64,000 nt of DNA from Rhizobium giardinii bv. giardinii H152 (GTDB lineage Bacteria > Pseudomonadota > Alphaproteobacteria > Rhizobiales > Rhizobiaceae), in NCBI RefSeq assembly GCF_000379605.1, contig NZ_KB902668.1, positions 62,001 to 126,000 of the forward strand. The letters are read 5' to 3'. The notes beneath the pieces were generated by a model. The model saw only the letters and a program-made list of their open reading frames with translations, had not been told where the DNA came from and ran no database searches. This document shows positions 38,651-47,773 of this stretch, piece by piece. The translations under genes and the position numbers were made by a program. How positions within the stretch are numbered: the stretch's first letter is position 1; the number at the start of each line of letters is the position of its first letter.

Positions 38651-39621
38651 AACAGGTTGATGGTACAAAGCTGCTAGCCTCTCTCGGGGACAGCGTAAAC
38701 CAACTGCGCGGGCGCCTGACGCCGGATGCGCCGATGGACCGCGTCACCTGGTTCCGTGCAGGCGGCCTTGCCGAACTGATGTTCCAACCGCATGACACCG
38801 ATGATCTCGTCACCTTTCTGAAGCTGCTGCCGGACGAAGTGCCCGTCATGGTCGCAGGCGTAGGCTCGAACCTGCTCGTCCGCGACGGTGGCATAAAGGG
38901 CGTCGTCATTCGCCTTTCGGCCAAAGGGTTTGGTGATGTGGAGCTTGTCTCCGAGACCCGCGTGAAAGCGGGCGCGATCTGCCCGGACAAGAATCTCGCG
39001 GCCATGACGCTCGATCATGGCATTGGCGGTTTTCATTTCTACTACGGCATTCCCGGCTCGATCGGCGGTGCGCTGCGCATGAATGCCGGCGCCAACGGCG
39101 GCGAGACGCGCGACCGCGTGGTGGAGGTTCACGCGGTCGACCGCCGCGGCAACAGGCACGTGCTCACCAACGACGACATGGGCTATACCTACCGGCACTC
39201 TGCCGCCGCGAACGATCTGATCTTCACGCACGCGGTTTTCGAGGGTTATCTCGAAGACAAGGCCAAGATTCGCGCCGACATGGATGCCGTGCGCCAGCAC
39301 CGCGAGACGGTTCAGCCAATCCGCGAAAAAACCGGAGGCTCCACCTTCAAGAACCCGGACGGCCATTCCGCCTGGAAGCTTATCGACGAAGCCGGCTGCC
39401 GTGGTTTGATGATCGGCGGCGCGCAGATGTCGCCGATGCATTGCAACTTCATGATCAATACGGGCCAGGCGAGCGGTTACGACCTTGAATATCTCGGCGA
39501 AACCGTGCGCCAGCGCGTTTATGAGACCTCGGGCGTCACGCTCGAATGGGAGATCAAGCGCATCGGCACTTTCATGCCGGGCTACGAGGTGAGGGAATTT
39601 CTCGGTCAACTGACGGCCTGA
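38647..39621 (+). CDS. murB: UDP-N-acetylenolpyruvoylglucosamine reductase MurB
   Basis: This 324-residue flavoprotein has '[15 protein letters not shown]' near residue 37, '[14 protein letters not shown]', '[20 protein letters not shown]' near 138 (FAD binding) and '[20 protein letters not shown]' near 235, where the Ser is the catalytic proton donor. It reduces UDP-GlcNAc-enolpyruvate to UDP-MurNAc. It is the last gene of the first dcw unit, with a strong terminator starting 22 bp after the stop. Confidence 0.96.
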   Translation: MKQVDGTKLLASLGDSVNQLRGRLTPDAPMDRVTWFRAGGLAELMFQPHDTDDLVTFLKLLPDEVPVMVAGVGSNLLVRDGGIKGVVIRLSAKGFGDVELVSETRVKAGAICPDKNLAAMTLDHGIGGFHFYYGIPGSIGGALRMNAGANGGETRDRVVEVHAVDRRGNRHVLTNDDMGYTYRHSAAANDLIFTHAVFEGYLEDKAKIRADMDAVRQHRETVQPIREKTGGSTFKNPDGHSAWKLIDEAGCRGLMIGGAQMSPMHCNFMINTGQASGYDLEYLGETVRQRVYETSGVTLEWEIKRIGTFMPGYEVREFLGQLTA

Positions 39622-39642
39622 ACCAACCTTTGGACGAAGAGA

Positions 39643-39680
39643 GACCGCCGCGGACCGATTCGCGGCGGTCTTTCGTTTTT
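39643..39680 (+). terminator. Rho-independent terminator of the mraZ-murB operon
   Basis: A perfect 10-bp stem (GACCGCCGCG with CGCGGCGGTC) has an 8-nt loop and is followed by TTTCGTTTTT. It separates murB from the aquaporin remnant. Confidence 0.88.
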
Positions 39681-39682
39681 GG

Positions 39683-40036
39683 GGCGGCTTCGCGGCGAAT
39701 GGCTATGGCGAGCACTCGCCAGGCGGCTATTCGCTGACCGCGGCGCTGGTCATCGAGGTGCTGCTCACTGCTTTCTTCCTCTTCATCATCCTTGGTGCCA
39801 CGAGCGGCCGCGTCCCGGCAGGCTTTGCGCCGATCGCCATCGGCCTGACGTTGACATTGATCCACCTGATCTCGATTCCGGTCACCAACACGTCGGTTAA
39901 TCCGGCGCGGTCGAAGGGGCAGGCGCTCTTTGTCGGCGGCTGGGCGCTGCAGCAGCTGTGGCTGTTCTGGCTTGCTCCGATCATCGGAGCAGCAATCGGC
40001 GGCATCGCCTGGAAGGCTGTCGGCGAAGGCGAGTGA
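39683..40036 (+). pseudogene. aqpZ: Aquaporin Z remnant, C-terminal half only
   Basis: The frame reads directly from the murB terminator into about 117 codons that match the second half of AqpZ: '[16 protein letters not shown]' is the loop before helix 4, followed by helices 4-6 with '[21 protein letters not shown]', which includes the second NPA water-pore motif, and '[19 protein letters not shown]'. The first half with the other NPA motif is missing, and no start codon or ribosome binding site serves the fragment (the first in-frame ATG/GTG/TTG starts are mid-helix). Half an aquaporin cannot form the pore, so the piece is read as a deletion remnant. Its own terminator survives at 40071-40103. 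Confidence 0.85.
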
Positions 40037-40070
40037 CAGCTCGCAATCCCGACTTTGATCGTCTGCAGGG

Positions 40071-40103
40071 AGGCTTCGCGCAACGGCGGAGCCTTTCTCT
40101 TTG
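40071..40103 (+). terminator. Terminator behind the aquaporin remnant
   Basis: A 9-bp stem (AGGCTTCGC with GCGGAGCCT, one G-T wobble) with a 6-nt loop is followed by TTCTCTTT. Confidence 0.7.
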
Positions 40104-40146
40104 CAGGTGCCCTTACGAAAATCAGTTGCGTCGGACCTAACTCTCT

Positions 40147-40283
40147 GATTCCAAGCGATGAATCGAACAGGCCGTTGATTCGATAGCAAATATTTCATCC
40201 ATCCTTGGAACGGGTTAACCAAAGTAAACGGTTCATTAACCATAATGCCGCTCTAGTGGGGTTGTGCCTGAGGGGTGCGACTC
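40147..40283. promoter_or_regulatory. ddlB-ftsQAZ upstream region: four GANTC sites and a CtrA-like box
   Basis: GANTC sites lie at 40147-40151, 40160-40164, 40177-40181 and 40279-40283. A CtrA-like box TAAA-N7-TTAA (40225-40239, 7 of 8 consensus positions) runs into TTAACCAT at 40236-40243, and another TTAACC lies at 40215. This is the promoter region of the second dcw unit, 65-200 bp before ddlB. Factor binding is inferred. Confidence 0.55.
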
Positions 40284-40347
40284 GCGAGCGTGAACAAGCT
40301 AGGCGCAAGCGGAAATTTGTAAGACTGGCGTAATGTCGGGGGTTTTT

Positions 40348-41274
40348 ATGAGTGGTAAGCACGTCGCTGTCCTGATGGGCGGTTTTTCTTCGGAGCGGCC
40401 GGTGAGTCTGTCGTCCGGGGCTGCGTGCGCCGACGCTCTCGAGGCCGAGGGTTATCGCGTTACCCGCGTCGACGTCGATCGCAATGTCGCCTCCGTGCTT
40501 GCCGATCTGCGTCCGGACGTTGCCTTCAATGCGCTGCACGGCCCCTTCGGCGAAGACGGGACCATCCAGGGCATCCTCGAATATCTCGAAATCCCCTATA
40601 CCCATTCGGGCGTCCTGGCGTCCGCGCTCGCCATGGACAAGGCGCAGGCCAAGCATGTCGCAAGTGCCGCCGGCATTCCGGTCGCCGAGGCGCGGATCAT
40701 GGACCGCCACGATTTCGGCTCGCAGCACCCGATGAAGCCGCCTTATGTCGTCAAGCCGGTTCGTGAGGGCTCAAGCTTCGGCGTCGTCATCGTCAAGGAA
40801 GATCAGTCCCATCCGCCGCAGGTGATAACCTCCAGCGAGTGGCGCTACGGCGACCGCGTGATGGTCGAGCGCTATGTCTATGGCCGTGAATTGACCTGCG
40901 GCGTCATGGGCGACACGGCGCTTGGTGTGACCGAAATCATCCCGCAGGGGCACGCTTTCTACGATTACGATTCAAAGTATGTAAAAGGCGGTTCAAAACA
41001 CGTCATCCCGGCCGATATTTTACCGAATATTTACCAAAAAATACAAACACTCGCAGTCAAGGCGCATCAGGCGATTGGATGCCGCGGCGTAAGCCGCTCC
41101 GACTTCCGCTTTGACGACCGTTTCTCTGAAGACGGAGAGCTCATCTGGCTGGAGGTCAACACTCAGCCCGGAATGACTCCAACCTCTCTGGTGCCTGAAA
41201 TGGCGGCGCATGCCGGCCATACGTTCGGTGAATTCCTCAGGTGGATGGTGGAGGACGCGTCGTGTTTGCGTTGA
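40348..41274 (+). CDS. ddlB: D-alanine--D-alanine ligase
   Basis: This 308-residue ATP-grasp enzyme begins '[21 protein letters not shown]' and has '[18 protein letters not shown]' near residue 68, '[18 protein letters not shown]' near 132 and 'DFRFDD...[19 protein letters not shown]' near the C terminus (Mg ligands). It joins two D-Ala for MurF. The ATG at 40348 is preferred to 40333 because of the GGGGG site and family N terminus. ftsQ starts inside its last codons. Confidence 0.95.
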   Translation: MSGKHVAVLMGGFSSERPVSLSSGAACADALEAEGYRVTRVDVDRNVASVLADLRPDVAFNALHGPFGEDGTIQGILEYLEIPYTHSGVLASALAMDKAQAKHVASAAGIPVAEARIMDRHDFGSQHPMKPPYVVKPVREGSSFGVVIVKEDQSHPPQVITSSEWRYGDRVMVERYVYGRELTCGVMGDTALGVTEIIPQGHAFYDYDSKYVKGGSKHVIPADILPNIYQKIQTLAVKAHQAIGCRGVSRSDFRFDDRFSEDGELIWLEVNTQPGMTPTSLVPEMAAHAGHTFGEFLRWMVEDASCLR

Positions 41275-42194
41275 AGGGCAGGAAGGCAGCAAGGGTGCGG
41301 GCTCCGCTAGAGGCGGCTGATCTCGACGGTCAGCGCGTTCTGCCGCGCCCGCTGCGCCGCGTCGTGCGCTTCCTCGTCAGCCTTGGAACCGGCCGCATTC
41401 ATTTCGCTCCGCACACCGGCACCGTCTCGGCGCTGGCCTTCCTGGCGGCGACCGGGTTCTACGGCATGTCGCTCGGCGGCCACAGCCAGGATTTCGCCCA
41501 GACGACGACCACGGCGGCCGGTTTTGCGATCGAGGATGTCAAGGTCTCCGGCAATGAGCAGACCTCGGAAATCGATATCCTGCAGCAACTCGGCCTCGAC
41601 GGCGCGACGTCGCTGGTGGCACTCGACATCAATGTCGCCCGCAAGCTGATCAGCGAAATGCCCTGGGTCGAGGACGTTGCTGTCCGCAAGGTCTATCCCG
41701 GTACGATCGAAGTCAGCCTCAAGGAGCGCAAGGCCTTCGGCATCTGGCAGCACGGCACGGACCTGTCGCTGATCGAAGCGAGCGGCAGCGTGATTGCGCC
41801 GCTGCGCGACAACAAGTTCGCGGACCTGCCGCTGTTCGTCGGTCGCGACGCCGAGACGGCTGCCGCCGAGTTCTACGAGCGTTTCTCGCAGTGGCCGGAA
41901 ATCGCAAAGCGCGTCAAAGCCTATGTTCGTGTTGCCGGCCGCCGGTGGGACCTGATGCTCAACAACGGTATCACCATCAAGTTGCCCGAATACGATCTCG
42001 ACCGCGCCATGCAGGTTCTCTCGACGATGGAGGAGGGGCAGCAACTGCTGGAACGCGATATCGCCGCGGTCGATCTGCGGCTGGAAGATCGCACGACGAT
42101 ACAGTTGACGCCCGAAGCCGCCGCCCGCCGGCAGGTGGTTCTGGAAGCGCGCACGAAGATGCTGAAGAAGCAGGAACAGGAGAACCGTACATGA
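41262..42194 (+). CDS. ftsQ: Cell division protein FtsQ (GTG start)
   Basis: This 310-residue bitopic protein has a basic cytoplasmic N terminus, one membrane helix (about residues 57-75, '[19 protein letters not shown]'), a POTRA domain starting '[20 protein letters not shown]' near residue 90, and the FtsQ beta domain with '[10 protein letters not shown]'. The GTG at 41262 overlaps the ddlB end by 13 bp and follows GGAGG at 41250-41254. FtsQ recruits FtsL and FtsB. Confidence 0.93.
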   Translation: MFALKGRKAARVRAPLEAADLDGQRVLPRPLRRVVRFLVSLGTGRIHFAPHTGTVSALAFLAATGFYGMSLGGHSQDFAQTTTTAAGFAIEDVKVSGNEQTSEIDILQQLGLDGATSLVALDINVARKLISEMPWVEDVAVRKVYPGTIEVSLKERKAFGIWQHGTDLSLIEASGSVIAPLRDNKFADLPLFVGRDAETAAAEFYERFSQWPEIAKRVKAYVRVAGRRWDLMLNNGITIKLPEYDLDRAMQVLSTMEEGQQLLERDIAAVDLRLEDRTTIQLTPEAAARRQVVLEARTKMLKKQEQENRT

Positions 42195-43522
42195 GCCTTT
42201 TCGGTTCTTCCAACCTCGGTCTGCCCCGCCTGAAACCGCTTAATTCCAAGCGGTCTCATGTCGTTTCGGTTCTGGACATCGGCTCCACCAAGGTGGTGTG
42301 CATGATCGGCCGGCTCATGCCGCGCGCCGAAAGCCAGATCCTGCCGGGTCGCACGCATTCGATCGACATCATCGGCATCGGCCATCACAAGTCGCGCGGC
42401 ATGAAGAACGGCGTGATCGCCGACCTCGACGCCGCCGAAAGTGTCGTCCGTCTCGCCGTTGACGCCGCCGAGCGCATGGCGGGCCTGACGATCGACAGCC
42501 TGATCGTCAACATCTCGGCCGGTCGCCTGCAGAGCGATGTCTACACGGCCTCCATCGATCTCGGTGGCCAGGAAGTCGATGCTGCCGACCTGAAGAAGGT
42601 TCTCGCCGCTGCCGGCCAGCAGTCGCAGCGCCAGGACCGCGTCATCCTGCATTCGCTGCCGACCGGCTTTTCGCTCGACGGCGAGCGCGGCATCCGTGAT
42701 CCGCTGGCGATGTTCGGCGATTCTCTCGGCGTCGACATGCACGTTCTGACGGCCGAGCGGGCCGCTCTGAAGAACCTCGAACTCTGCATCAACCGGGCGC
42801 ACCTGTCGGTCGAGGGCATTGTCGCAACACCTTACGCCAGCGGTCTCGCGGCGCTGGTGGACGATGAAGTCGAACTCGGCTGCGCCGCCATCGACATGGG
42901 CGGCGGCACGACGACGATCTCCGTCTTCGCCGAAGGCAAGCTGGTGCACGCCGACGCCGTTTCGCTGGGCGGCCATCACGTCACGACCGATCTGGCGCGC
43001 GGCCTTTCGACCCGCATCGAGGATGCCGAGCGGCTGAAGGTGGTGCACGGTTCGGCCCTGCCCAACAGCGCCGACGAACGCGATATCGTCTCGGTCGCGC
43101 CGATCGGCGAGGACGACCGCGATCAGCCGACGCATGTGCCGCGCGCGCTTGTCTCGCGCATCGTGCGCGCCCGCATCGAAGAGACGCTCGAACTCATCCG
43201 CGACCGTATCCAGCGTTCGGGCTTCAGCCCGATCGTCGGCAAGCGCGTCGTTCTGACGGGTGGCGCCAGCCAGCTCACCGGTCTGCCGGAAGCGGCACGC
43301 CGTATCCTGGCCCGCAACGTTCGCATCGGCCGCCCGCTCGGCGTGTCGGGCCTGCCGGCGGCGGCCAAGGGTCCGGCCTTTTCGACGGCAGTTGGCCTGA
43401 TGATCTATCCGCAGGTCGCGGACATGGAAACGCATGCGTCGCAGGGCGGTCTGCTGTCGTCGCTCGCAGGAAACAACAGCCGTATCGCCCGCATGGGCCA
43501 ATGGCTGAAGGAAAGCTTCTGA
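42191..43522 (+). CDS. ftsA: Cell division protein FtsA
   Basis: This 443-residue actin-like ATPase has 'VVSVLDIGSTKVVCMIGRL' near residue 28 (phosphate 1), 'GCAAIDMGGGTTTISVFAEG' near 235 (phosphate 2) and 'VVLTGGASQLTGLPEAAR' near 355 (adenosine). The C-terminal 'SRIARMGQWLKESF' is the amphipathic membrane-targeting helix. It tethers FtsZ to the membrane. It overlaps ftsQ by 4 bp; ftsZ follows after 91 bp. Confidence 0.96.
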   Translation: MSLFGSSNLGLPRLKPLNSKRSHVVSVLDIGSTKVVCMIGRLMPRAESQILPGRTHSIDIIGIGHHKSRGMKNGVIADLDAAESVVRLAVDAAERMAGLTIDSLIVNISAGRLQSDVYTASIDLGGQEVDAADLKKVLAAAGQQSQRQDRVILHSLPTGFSLDGERGIRDPLAMFGDSLGVDMHVLTAERAALKNLELCINRAHLSVEGIVATPYASGLAALVDDEVELGCAAIDMGGGTTTISVFAEGKLVHADAVSLGGHHVTTDLARGLSTRIEDAERLKVVHGSALPNSADERDIVSVAPIGEDDRDQPTHVPRALVSRIVRARIEETLELIRDRIQRSGFSPIVGKRVVLTGGASQLTGLPEAARRILARNVRIGRPLGVSGLPAAAKGPAFSTAVGLMIYPQVADMETHASQGGLLSSLAGNNSRIARMGQWLKESF

Positions 43523-43613
43523 TCCCTTCGGCGGAGCTGGCGGGATGCAATACTGAATTTAGTGATTTGGCCGGCTCGGCAAGGCGGCCAGAAACCAGGA
43601 AGGAACGGGTACA

Positions 43614-45410
43614 ATGACGATCAACTTGCAAAAGCCGGATATCACCGAGCTGAAGCCTCGCATCACCGTCTTCGGTGTCGGCGGCGGCGGCGGCAACGCT
43701 GTCAACAACATGATCACGGCAGGCCTCGAGGGCGTCGATTTCGTCGTCGCCAACACCGATGCCCAGGCACTGACCATGACCAAGGCCGAACGCATCATCC
43801 AGATGGGTGTCGCGGTGACCGAGGGTCTTGGCGCCGGCTCGCAGCCGGAGGTCGGCCGGGCTGCCGCTGAAGAATGCATCGATGAGATCATCGATCACCT
43901 GAACGGCACGCATATGTGCTTCGTCACCGCCGGCATGGGCGGCGGCACCGGCACGGGTGCTGCTCCGGTCGTCGCCCAGGCGGCCCGCAACAAGGGCATC
44001 CTGACGGTCGGCGTCGTCACCAAGCCGTTCCATTTCGAAGGCCAGCGCCGCATGCGCCTCGCCGATCAGGGGATCGCCGAGCTGCAGAAGTCGGTCGACA
44101 CCCTCATTGTCATCCCGAACCAGAACCTGTTCCGGATCGCCAATGACAAGACCACGTTTGCCGACGCGTTTGCGATGGCCGACCAGGTTCTCTATTCGGG
44201 CGTTGCCTGCATCACCGACCTGATGGTCAAGGAAGGCCTGATCAACCTCGACTTCGCCGACGTCCGTTCGGTGATGCGCGAGATGGGCCGCGCCATGATG
44301 GGCACCGGCGAAGCATCCGGCGAAGGCCGCGCAATGGCCGCCGCCGAAGCTGCGATCGCCAACCCGCTGCTCGACGAAACCTCGATGAAGGGCGCTCAGG
44401 GCCTGTTGATCTCGATCACCGGCGGCCGCGACCTGACGCTGTTTGAAGTCGATGAAGCCGCGACCCGCATCCGCGAGGAAGTGGATCCGGATGCCAACAT
44501 CATCCTCGGCGCAACGTTCGACGAAGAACTCGAAGGCCTCATCCGCGTTTCGGTTGTGGCAACGGGTATCGATCGTACCGCCGCGGAGGTGGCTGGTCGC
44601 TCCGCTGACTTTCGTCCGGTAGCAAGGCCGATCGTTCGCCCGTCGGCTGCCATCCCGGCAGCTCCCGTCCAGCAAGCGCCCGTCGCCGTTCAGCCGCAGC
44701 CGGCACCGGTTGCCGTTCAGCCGGCTCCGGTCGTTCAGCAGGCGGTCGCTCAGGCCGCTCCGCAGACGTCCGACGACATTGCCCGTGCAATCCGCGAAGC
44801 CGAACTCGAACGGGAACTGTTCCTGTCGATGCCGCGCGGAGGTGCCGCCGCTCCGGTTCAGCAGGCGCAGGAAGAGTTCCGCCCGCAGAGCAAGCTCTTC
44901 GGCAGCGTTGCTGCGGTCGAGCAACCGGTCGTCCAGGCCGCTGCCCCGGTCCAGCGCACAGTCGAAACGGTGGCTTACCAGCCGCAGCCTGCCGTTCACG
45001 CTCCCGTTGCCCAGGTTCGTCAGGAGCCGATCGCTCCGGTGATCCGCCAGCAGGCCGAGCCGGTCCGCATGCCGAAGGTGGAAGACTTTCCGCCGATGGT
45101 GAAGGCCGAGGCCGAGCATCGCGCCCAGCCGGTGCCTCAGGAAGAACGCGGCCCCATGGGCCTCCTGAAGCGAATCACCAGTTCGCTCGGACGACGCGAC
45201 GAGGAAGACCACAATGTCACGGCGGACATGACCACAGGCGCGCCGAGCGCCGCCTCGCAGCAGCGCCGCCCGCTGTCTCCGGAAGCAAGCGTCTATGCGC
45301 CGCGCCGGGCTGCTCCCCTCGACGACCGTGCCCGCGCCGTCTCGCAGCCGCGCGTGCATGAAGACGATCAGCTCGAAATCCCGGCGTTCCTGCGCCGTCA
45401 GTCGAACTGA
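43614..45410 (+). CDS. ftsZ: Cell division GTPase FtsZ with long C-terminal linker
   Basis: This 598-residue tubulin homologue has the GTPase domain in residues 1-320: '[15 protein letters not shown]' near 20 and the tubulin signature '[16 protein letters not shown]' near 105, and synergy loop '[11 protein letters not shown]' near 207. Residues about 330-580 form an extended Pro/Gln/Val/Ala-rich linker with near repeats of 'PVAVQP' around residues 352-375. The tail '[13 protein letters not shown]' is the conserved FtsA-binding peptide. Such linkers (much longer than in E. coli) are typical of Rhizobiales FtsZ1. A terminator follows. Confidence 0.97.
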   Translation: MTINLQKPDITELKPRITVFGVGGGGGNAVNNMITAGLEGVDFVVANTDAQALTMTKAERIIQMGVAVTEGLGAGSQPEVGRAAAEECIDEIIDHLNGTHMCFVTAGMGGGTGTGAAPVVAQAARNKGILTVGVVTKPFHFEGQRRMRLADQGIAELQKSVDTLIVIPNQNLFRIANDKTTFADAFAMADQVLYSGVACITDLMVKEGLINLDFADVRSVMREMGRAMMGTGEASGEGRAMAAAEAAIANPLLDETSMKGAQGLLISITGGRDLTLFEVDEAATRIREEVDPDANIILGATFDEELEGLIRVSVVATGIDRTAAEVAGRSADFRPVARPIVRPSAAIPAAPVQQAPVAVQPQPAPVAVQPAPVVQQAVAQAAPQTSDDIARAIREAELERELFLSMPRGGAAAPVQQAQEEFRPQSKLFGSVAAVEQPVVQAAAPVQRTVETVAYQPQPAVHAPVAQVRQEPIAPVIRQQAEPVRMPKVEDFPPMVKAEAEHRAQPVPQEERGPMGLLKRITSSLGRRDEEDHNVTADMTTGAPSAASQQRRPLSPEASVYAPRRAAPLDDRARAVSQPRVHEDDQLEIPAFLRRQSN

Positions 45411-45436
45411 TTTTCTACCCGCCTTCCACCTTGCCG

Positions 45437-45467
45437 AAATGCCCGGGTTCGCGCCCGGGCATTTTTT
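45437..45467 (+). terminator. Rho-independent terminator of ddlB-ftsQAZ
   Basis: A perfect 11-bp stem (AAATGCCCGGG with CCCGGGCATTT) with a 6-nt loop and a TTTTTT run follows ftsZ by 27 bp. The remainder of the gap up to 45748 is the lpxC leader; nothing else was recognised in it. Confidence 0.92.
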
Positions 45468-45748
45468 ATGGATTATCAATTATTTTCAGTGGTTAATGTT
45501 GTCCCTGACCAGCGTAACAAACCGAAACGAACAGTGATTTGGAATGACGGTCGCGTGCAACTATCTTCACACTTGGGACTGATGGGGCTGAACCGCGATT
45601 CGATGCATCGCTGGCTGCAGATTGGACCGGTTGGCGGTGCGTGGCGCTGCTTTCCGACTGTGTGACTTGCGGCGTTTGAAAGCGTGCGGCTCGGGTCCCC
45701 TGGAGAAATTCGGCGGCAGCGCCAGGAAGCATTTTGAAGGCGAGAAGC

Positions 45749-46687
45749 ATGGGAATTGGAATTGGACTGCTTGGGTTTCAGACAACCATTGCAAACTCTG
45801 TAACTCTGAGCGGCACAGGCGTTCACTCAGGCGCCGAAGTAGCAATCACCTTCCATCCGGCGGAAGCCGATAGCGGTATCGTCTTCCAGCGGATGGACGG
45901 CGATCGGGCGATCAGTGAATTCAGGGCGGTGTCCTCGCAGGTCGGCAACACCGATCTCTGCACCGTTCTCGGCTTCTCACCTGCGACCTCGATCGCGACG
46001 ATCGAGCATGTGATGGCGGCGATCTACGCGCTTAGCCTCGACAACCTTCTCATCGAAGTGCATGGCGCCGAGATGCCGATCATGGACGGCAGCTCGGCTC
46101 CCTTCATCGAGGCGATTGAACAGACGGGCCTCAGGGCCCTTGCCGTCAAGCGCCGCTATATCCGTATCCTTAAGCCGGTCCGCATCGAATCGGGCTCTTC
46201 CTGGTCGGAATTCACGCCCTATGACGGCATGCGCTTCGAAGTGGCGATTGATTTCGATTGCCCTCTGATTGGCCGTCAGGACTGGAAGGGCGACCTCACG
46301 CCTTCGGTCTTCAAGACCGAACTGTCGCGCGCCCGCACCTTCGGTTTCATGCGCGATGTCGAGCGCATGTGGGCGGCAGGCCGCGGTCTTGGCTCATCGC
46401 TCGAGAATTCGGTCGTCATCTCTGACGACGACACGGTGATCAACGTCGAGGGGCTGCGCTACAAGGACGAATTCGTGCGCCACAAGACGCTGGATGCGGT
46501 GGGCGATCTTGCCCTGGCCGGTATGCCGTTCATCGGCTGCTACCGTTCCTATCGCGGCGGCCACAAGATGAACGCGAACGCACTGAAGGCTCTGATGAGC
46601 GATCCGACGGCTTATGAAATCGTCGAGACTGCAACTCGGCGCCAGCGTGCAGCCCAGCGCGAAGGGATGGCCGTCAACGCTCCGTAA
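45749..46687 (+). CDS. lpxC: UDP-3-O-acyl-N-acetylglucosamine deacetylase LpxC
   Basis: This 312-residue zinc enzyme carries out the committed step of lipid A synthesis. Zinc and catalytic motifs are 'TSIATIEHVMAAIYALSLDN' (His near 81), 'MDGSSAPFIEAI' and 'FVRHKTLDAVGDLALAG' (His/Asp near 240), plus 'GGHKMNANALKAL' (His near 270). The ATG at 45749 follows GAAGGCGAG; a TTG 15 bp upstream is less likely. It stands as a single gene with its own terminator. Confidence 0.95.
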   Translation: MGIGIGLLGFQTTIANSVTLSGTGVHSGAEVAITFHPAEADSGIVFQRMDGDRAISEFRAVSSQVGNTDLCTVLGFSPATSIATIEHVMAAIYALSLDNLLIEVHGAEMPIMDGSSAPFIEAIEQTGLRALAVKRRYIRILKPVRIESGSSWSEFTPYDGMRFEVAIDFDCPLIGRQDWKGDLTPSVFKTELSRARTFGFMRDVERMWAAGRGLGSSLENSVVISDDDTVINVEGLRYKDEFVRHKTLDAVGDLALAGMPFIGCYRSYRGGHKMNANALKALMSDPTAYEIVETATRRQRAAQREGMAVNAP

Positions 46688-46733
46688 GTCGGATTCGGTT
46701 CTGCGGAGGCGGAAAACCGTTGCTGATTTTGCC

Positions 46734-46760
46734 AAAAGCCGGTCTTTCGACCGGCTTTTT
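46734..46760 (+). terminator. Rho-independent terminator of lpxC
   Basis: A perfect 11-bp stem (AAAAGCCGGTC with GACCGGCTTTT) with a 4-nt loop is flanked by A and T runs. Confidence 0.9.
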
Positions 46761-46886
46761 CATGATCCCGTCGCCACAAAATTGCGTTAATCGATCGCCA
46801 TGACGTTGCGGTCTTGTTGCATCTTGATCTAAAACGCGGTTCATAGGCGGCGGTATTCTTACCGCTGTGCGAGTTGGGATTTACGA

Positions 46887-47753
46887 ATGGTATTTGCAGG
46901 CCAGTTTGAATTGAAGAAGATGGCGCGTGTCGCCGTCGTCGCGCTTGCGGCTTCCGCGACCAGTGTTCTGGTAACCGCCTGCCAGAACGATCCCGACATC
47001 GATATCACCAAGCTGGCTGCGGAAACGGATCCGCCGGATGTCCTCTACAATCAGGGCCTTGCCAACCTGAATGCCGGCAAGACGACTGAAGCGGCGCGCA
47101 AGTTCGACGCGATCGACCAGCAGCATCCCTTCTCGGAATATGCCCGCAAGGCGCTGGTGATGCGGTCCTTCGTCAACTACCGCAACGGCCAGTATCAGGA
47201 CGCCATCAACGGCGCGACCCGCTATCTCAATCTCTATCCCGAATCCGAAGATGCGGCCTACGCGCAATACATCGTCGGCCTCGCCTATTCGAAGCAGATT
47301 CCGGCGGTGACGCAGGACCAGAAACCGGCCATGAGAACGATCGAGGCGATGCAGGCTGTCGTTACCAAATATCCGGATTCGGATTATGTCGAGGATGCCG
47401 AGGCCAAGATCCGCTTTGCCAAGGACCAGCTCGCCGGCAAGGAGATGCAGGTCGGCCGCTATTACCTCGAGCGCAAGGAATATCTTGCCGCGATCACGCG
47501 CTTCCGTACCGTGGTCGAGCAGTATCCCAACACCAACCAGGTGGAAGAAGCCTTGTCGCGGCTGGTGGAAAGCTATTTCGCCATGGGCATCACCAGCGAA
47601 GCGCAGACGGCGGCGGCGGTTCTCGGCCACAACTATCCGGACAGCCAGTGGTATGCCGATGCCTACAAACTGCTGCAGAGCGGCGGCCTCGAGCCGCGCG
47701 AAAGCGGCAATTCGTGGATTTCGCGCGCGGGCAAGAAAATTCTCGGCGTCTGA
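46887..47753 (+). CDS. bamD: Outer membrane protein assembly factor BamD (ComL) lipoprotein
   Basis: This 288-residue lipoprotein has a signal peptide ending in the lipobox 'LVTAC' (Cys near residue 32), then five TPR-like repeats, including '[21 protein letters not shown]' and '[21 protein letters not shown]'. BamD works with BamA in inserting outer-membrane beta barrels. The N terminus has about ten residues before the hydrophobic core, so an internal ATG at 46920 is also possible. recN follows after 20 bp. Confidence 0.94.
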   Translation: MVFAGQFELKKMARVAVVALAASATSVLVTACQNDPDIDITKLAAETDPPDVLYNQGLANLNAGKTTEAARKFDAIDQQHPFSEYARKALVMRSFVNYRNGQYQDAINGATRYLNLYPESEDAAYAQYIVGLAYSKQIPAVTQDQKPAMRTIEAMQAVVTKYPDSDYVEDAEAKIRFAKDQLAGKEMQVGRYYLERKEYLAAITRFRTVVEQYPNTNQVEEALSRLVESYFAMGITSEAQTAAAVLGHNYPDSQWYADAYKLLQSGGLEPRESGNSWISRAGKKILGV

Positions 47754-47773
47754 GCGAAGAGATTTGAACCAGG

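Noticed and set aside
43275-45479. 734-codon open frame on the minus strand
   Set aside because: It is fully antisense to ftsZ; Arg/Leu/Asp-rich composition and no ribosome binding site.
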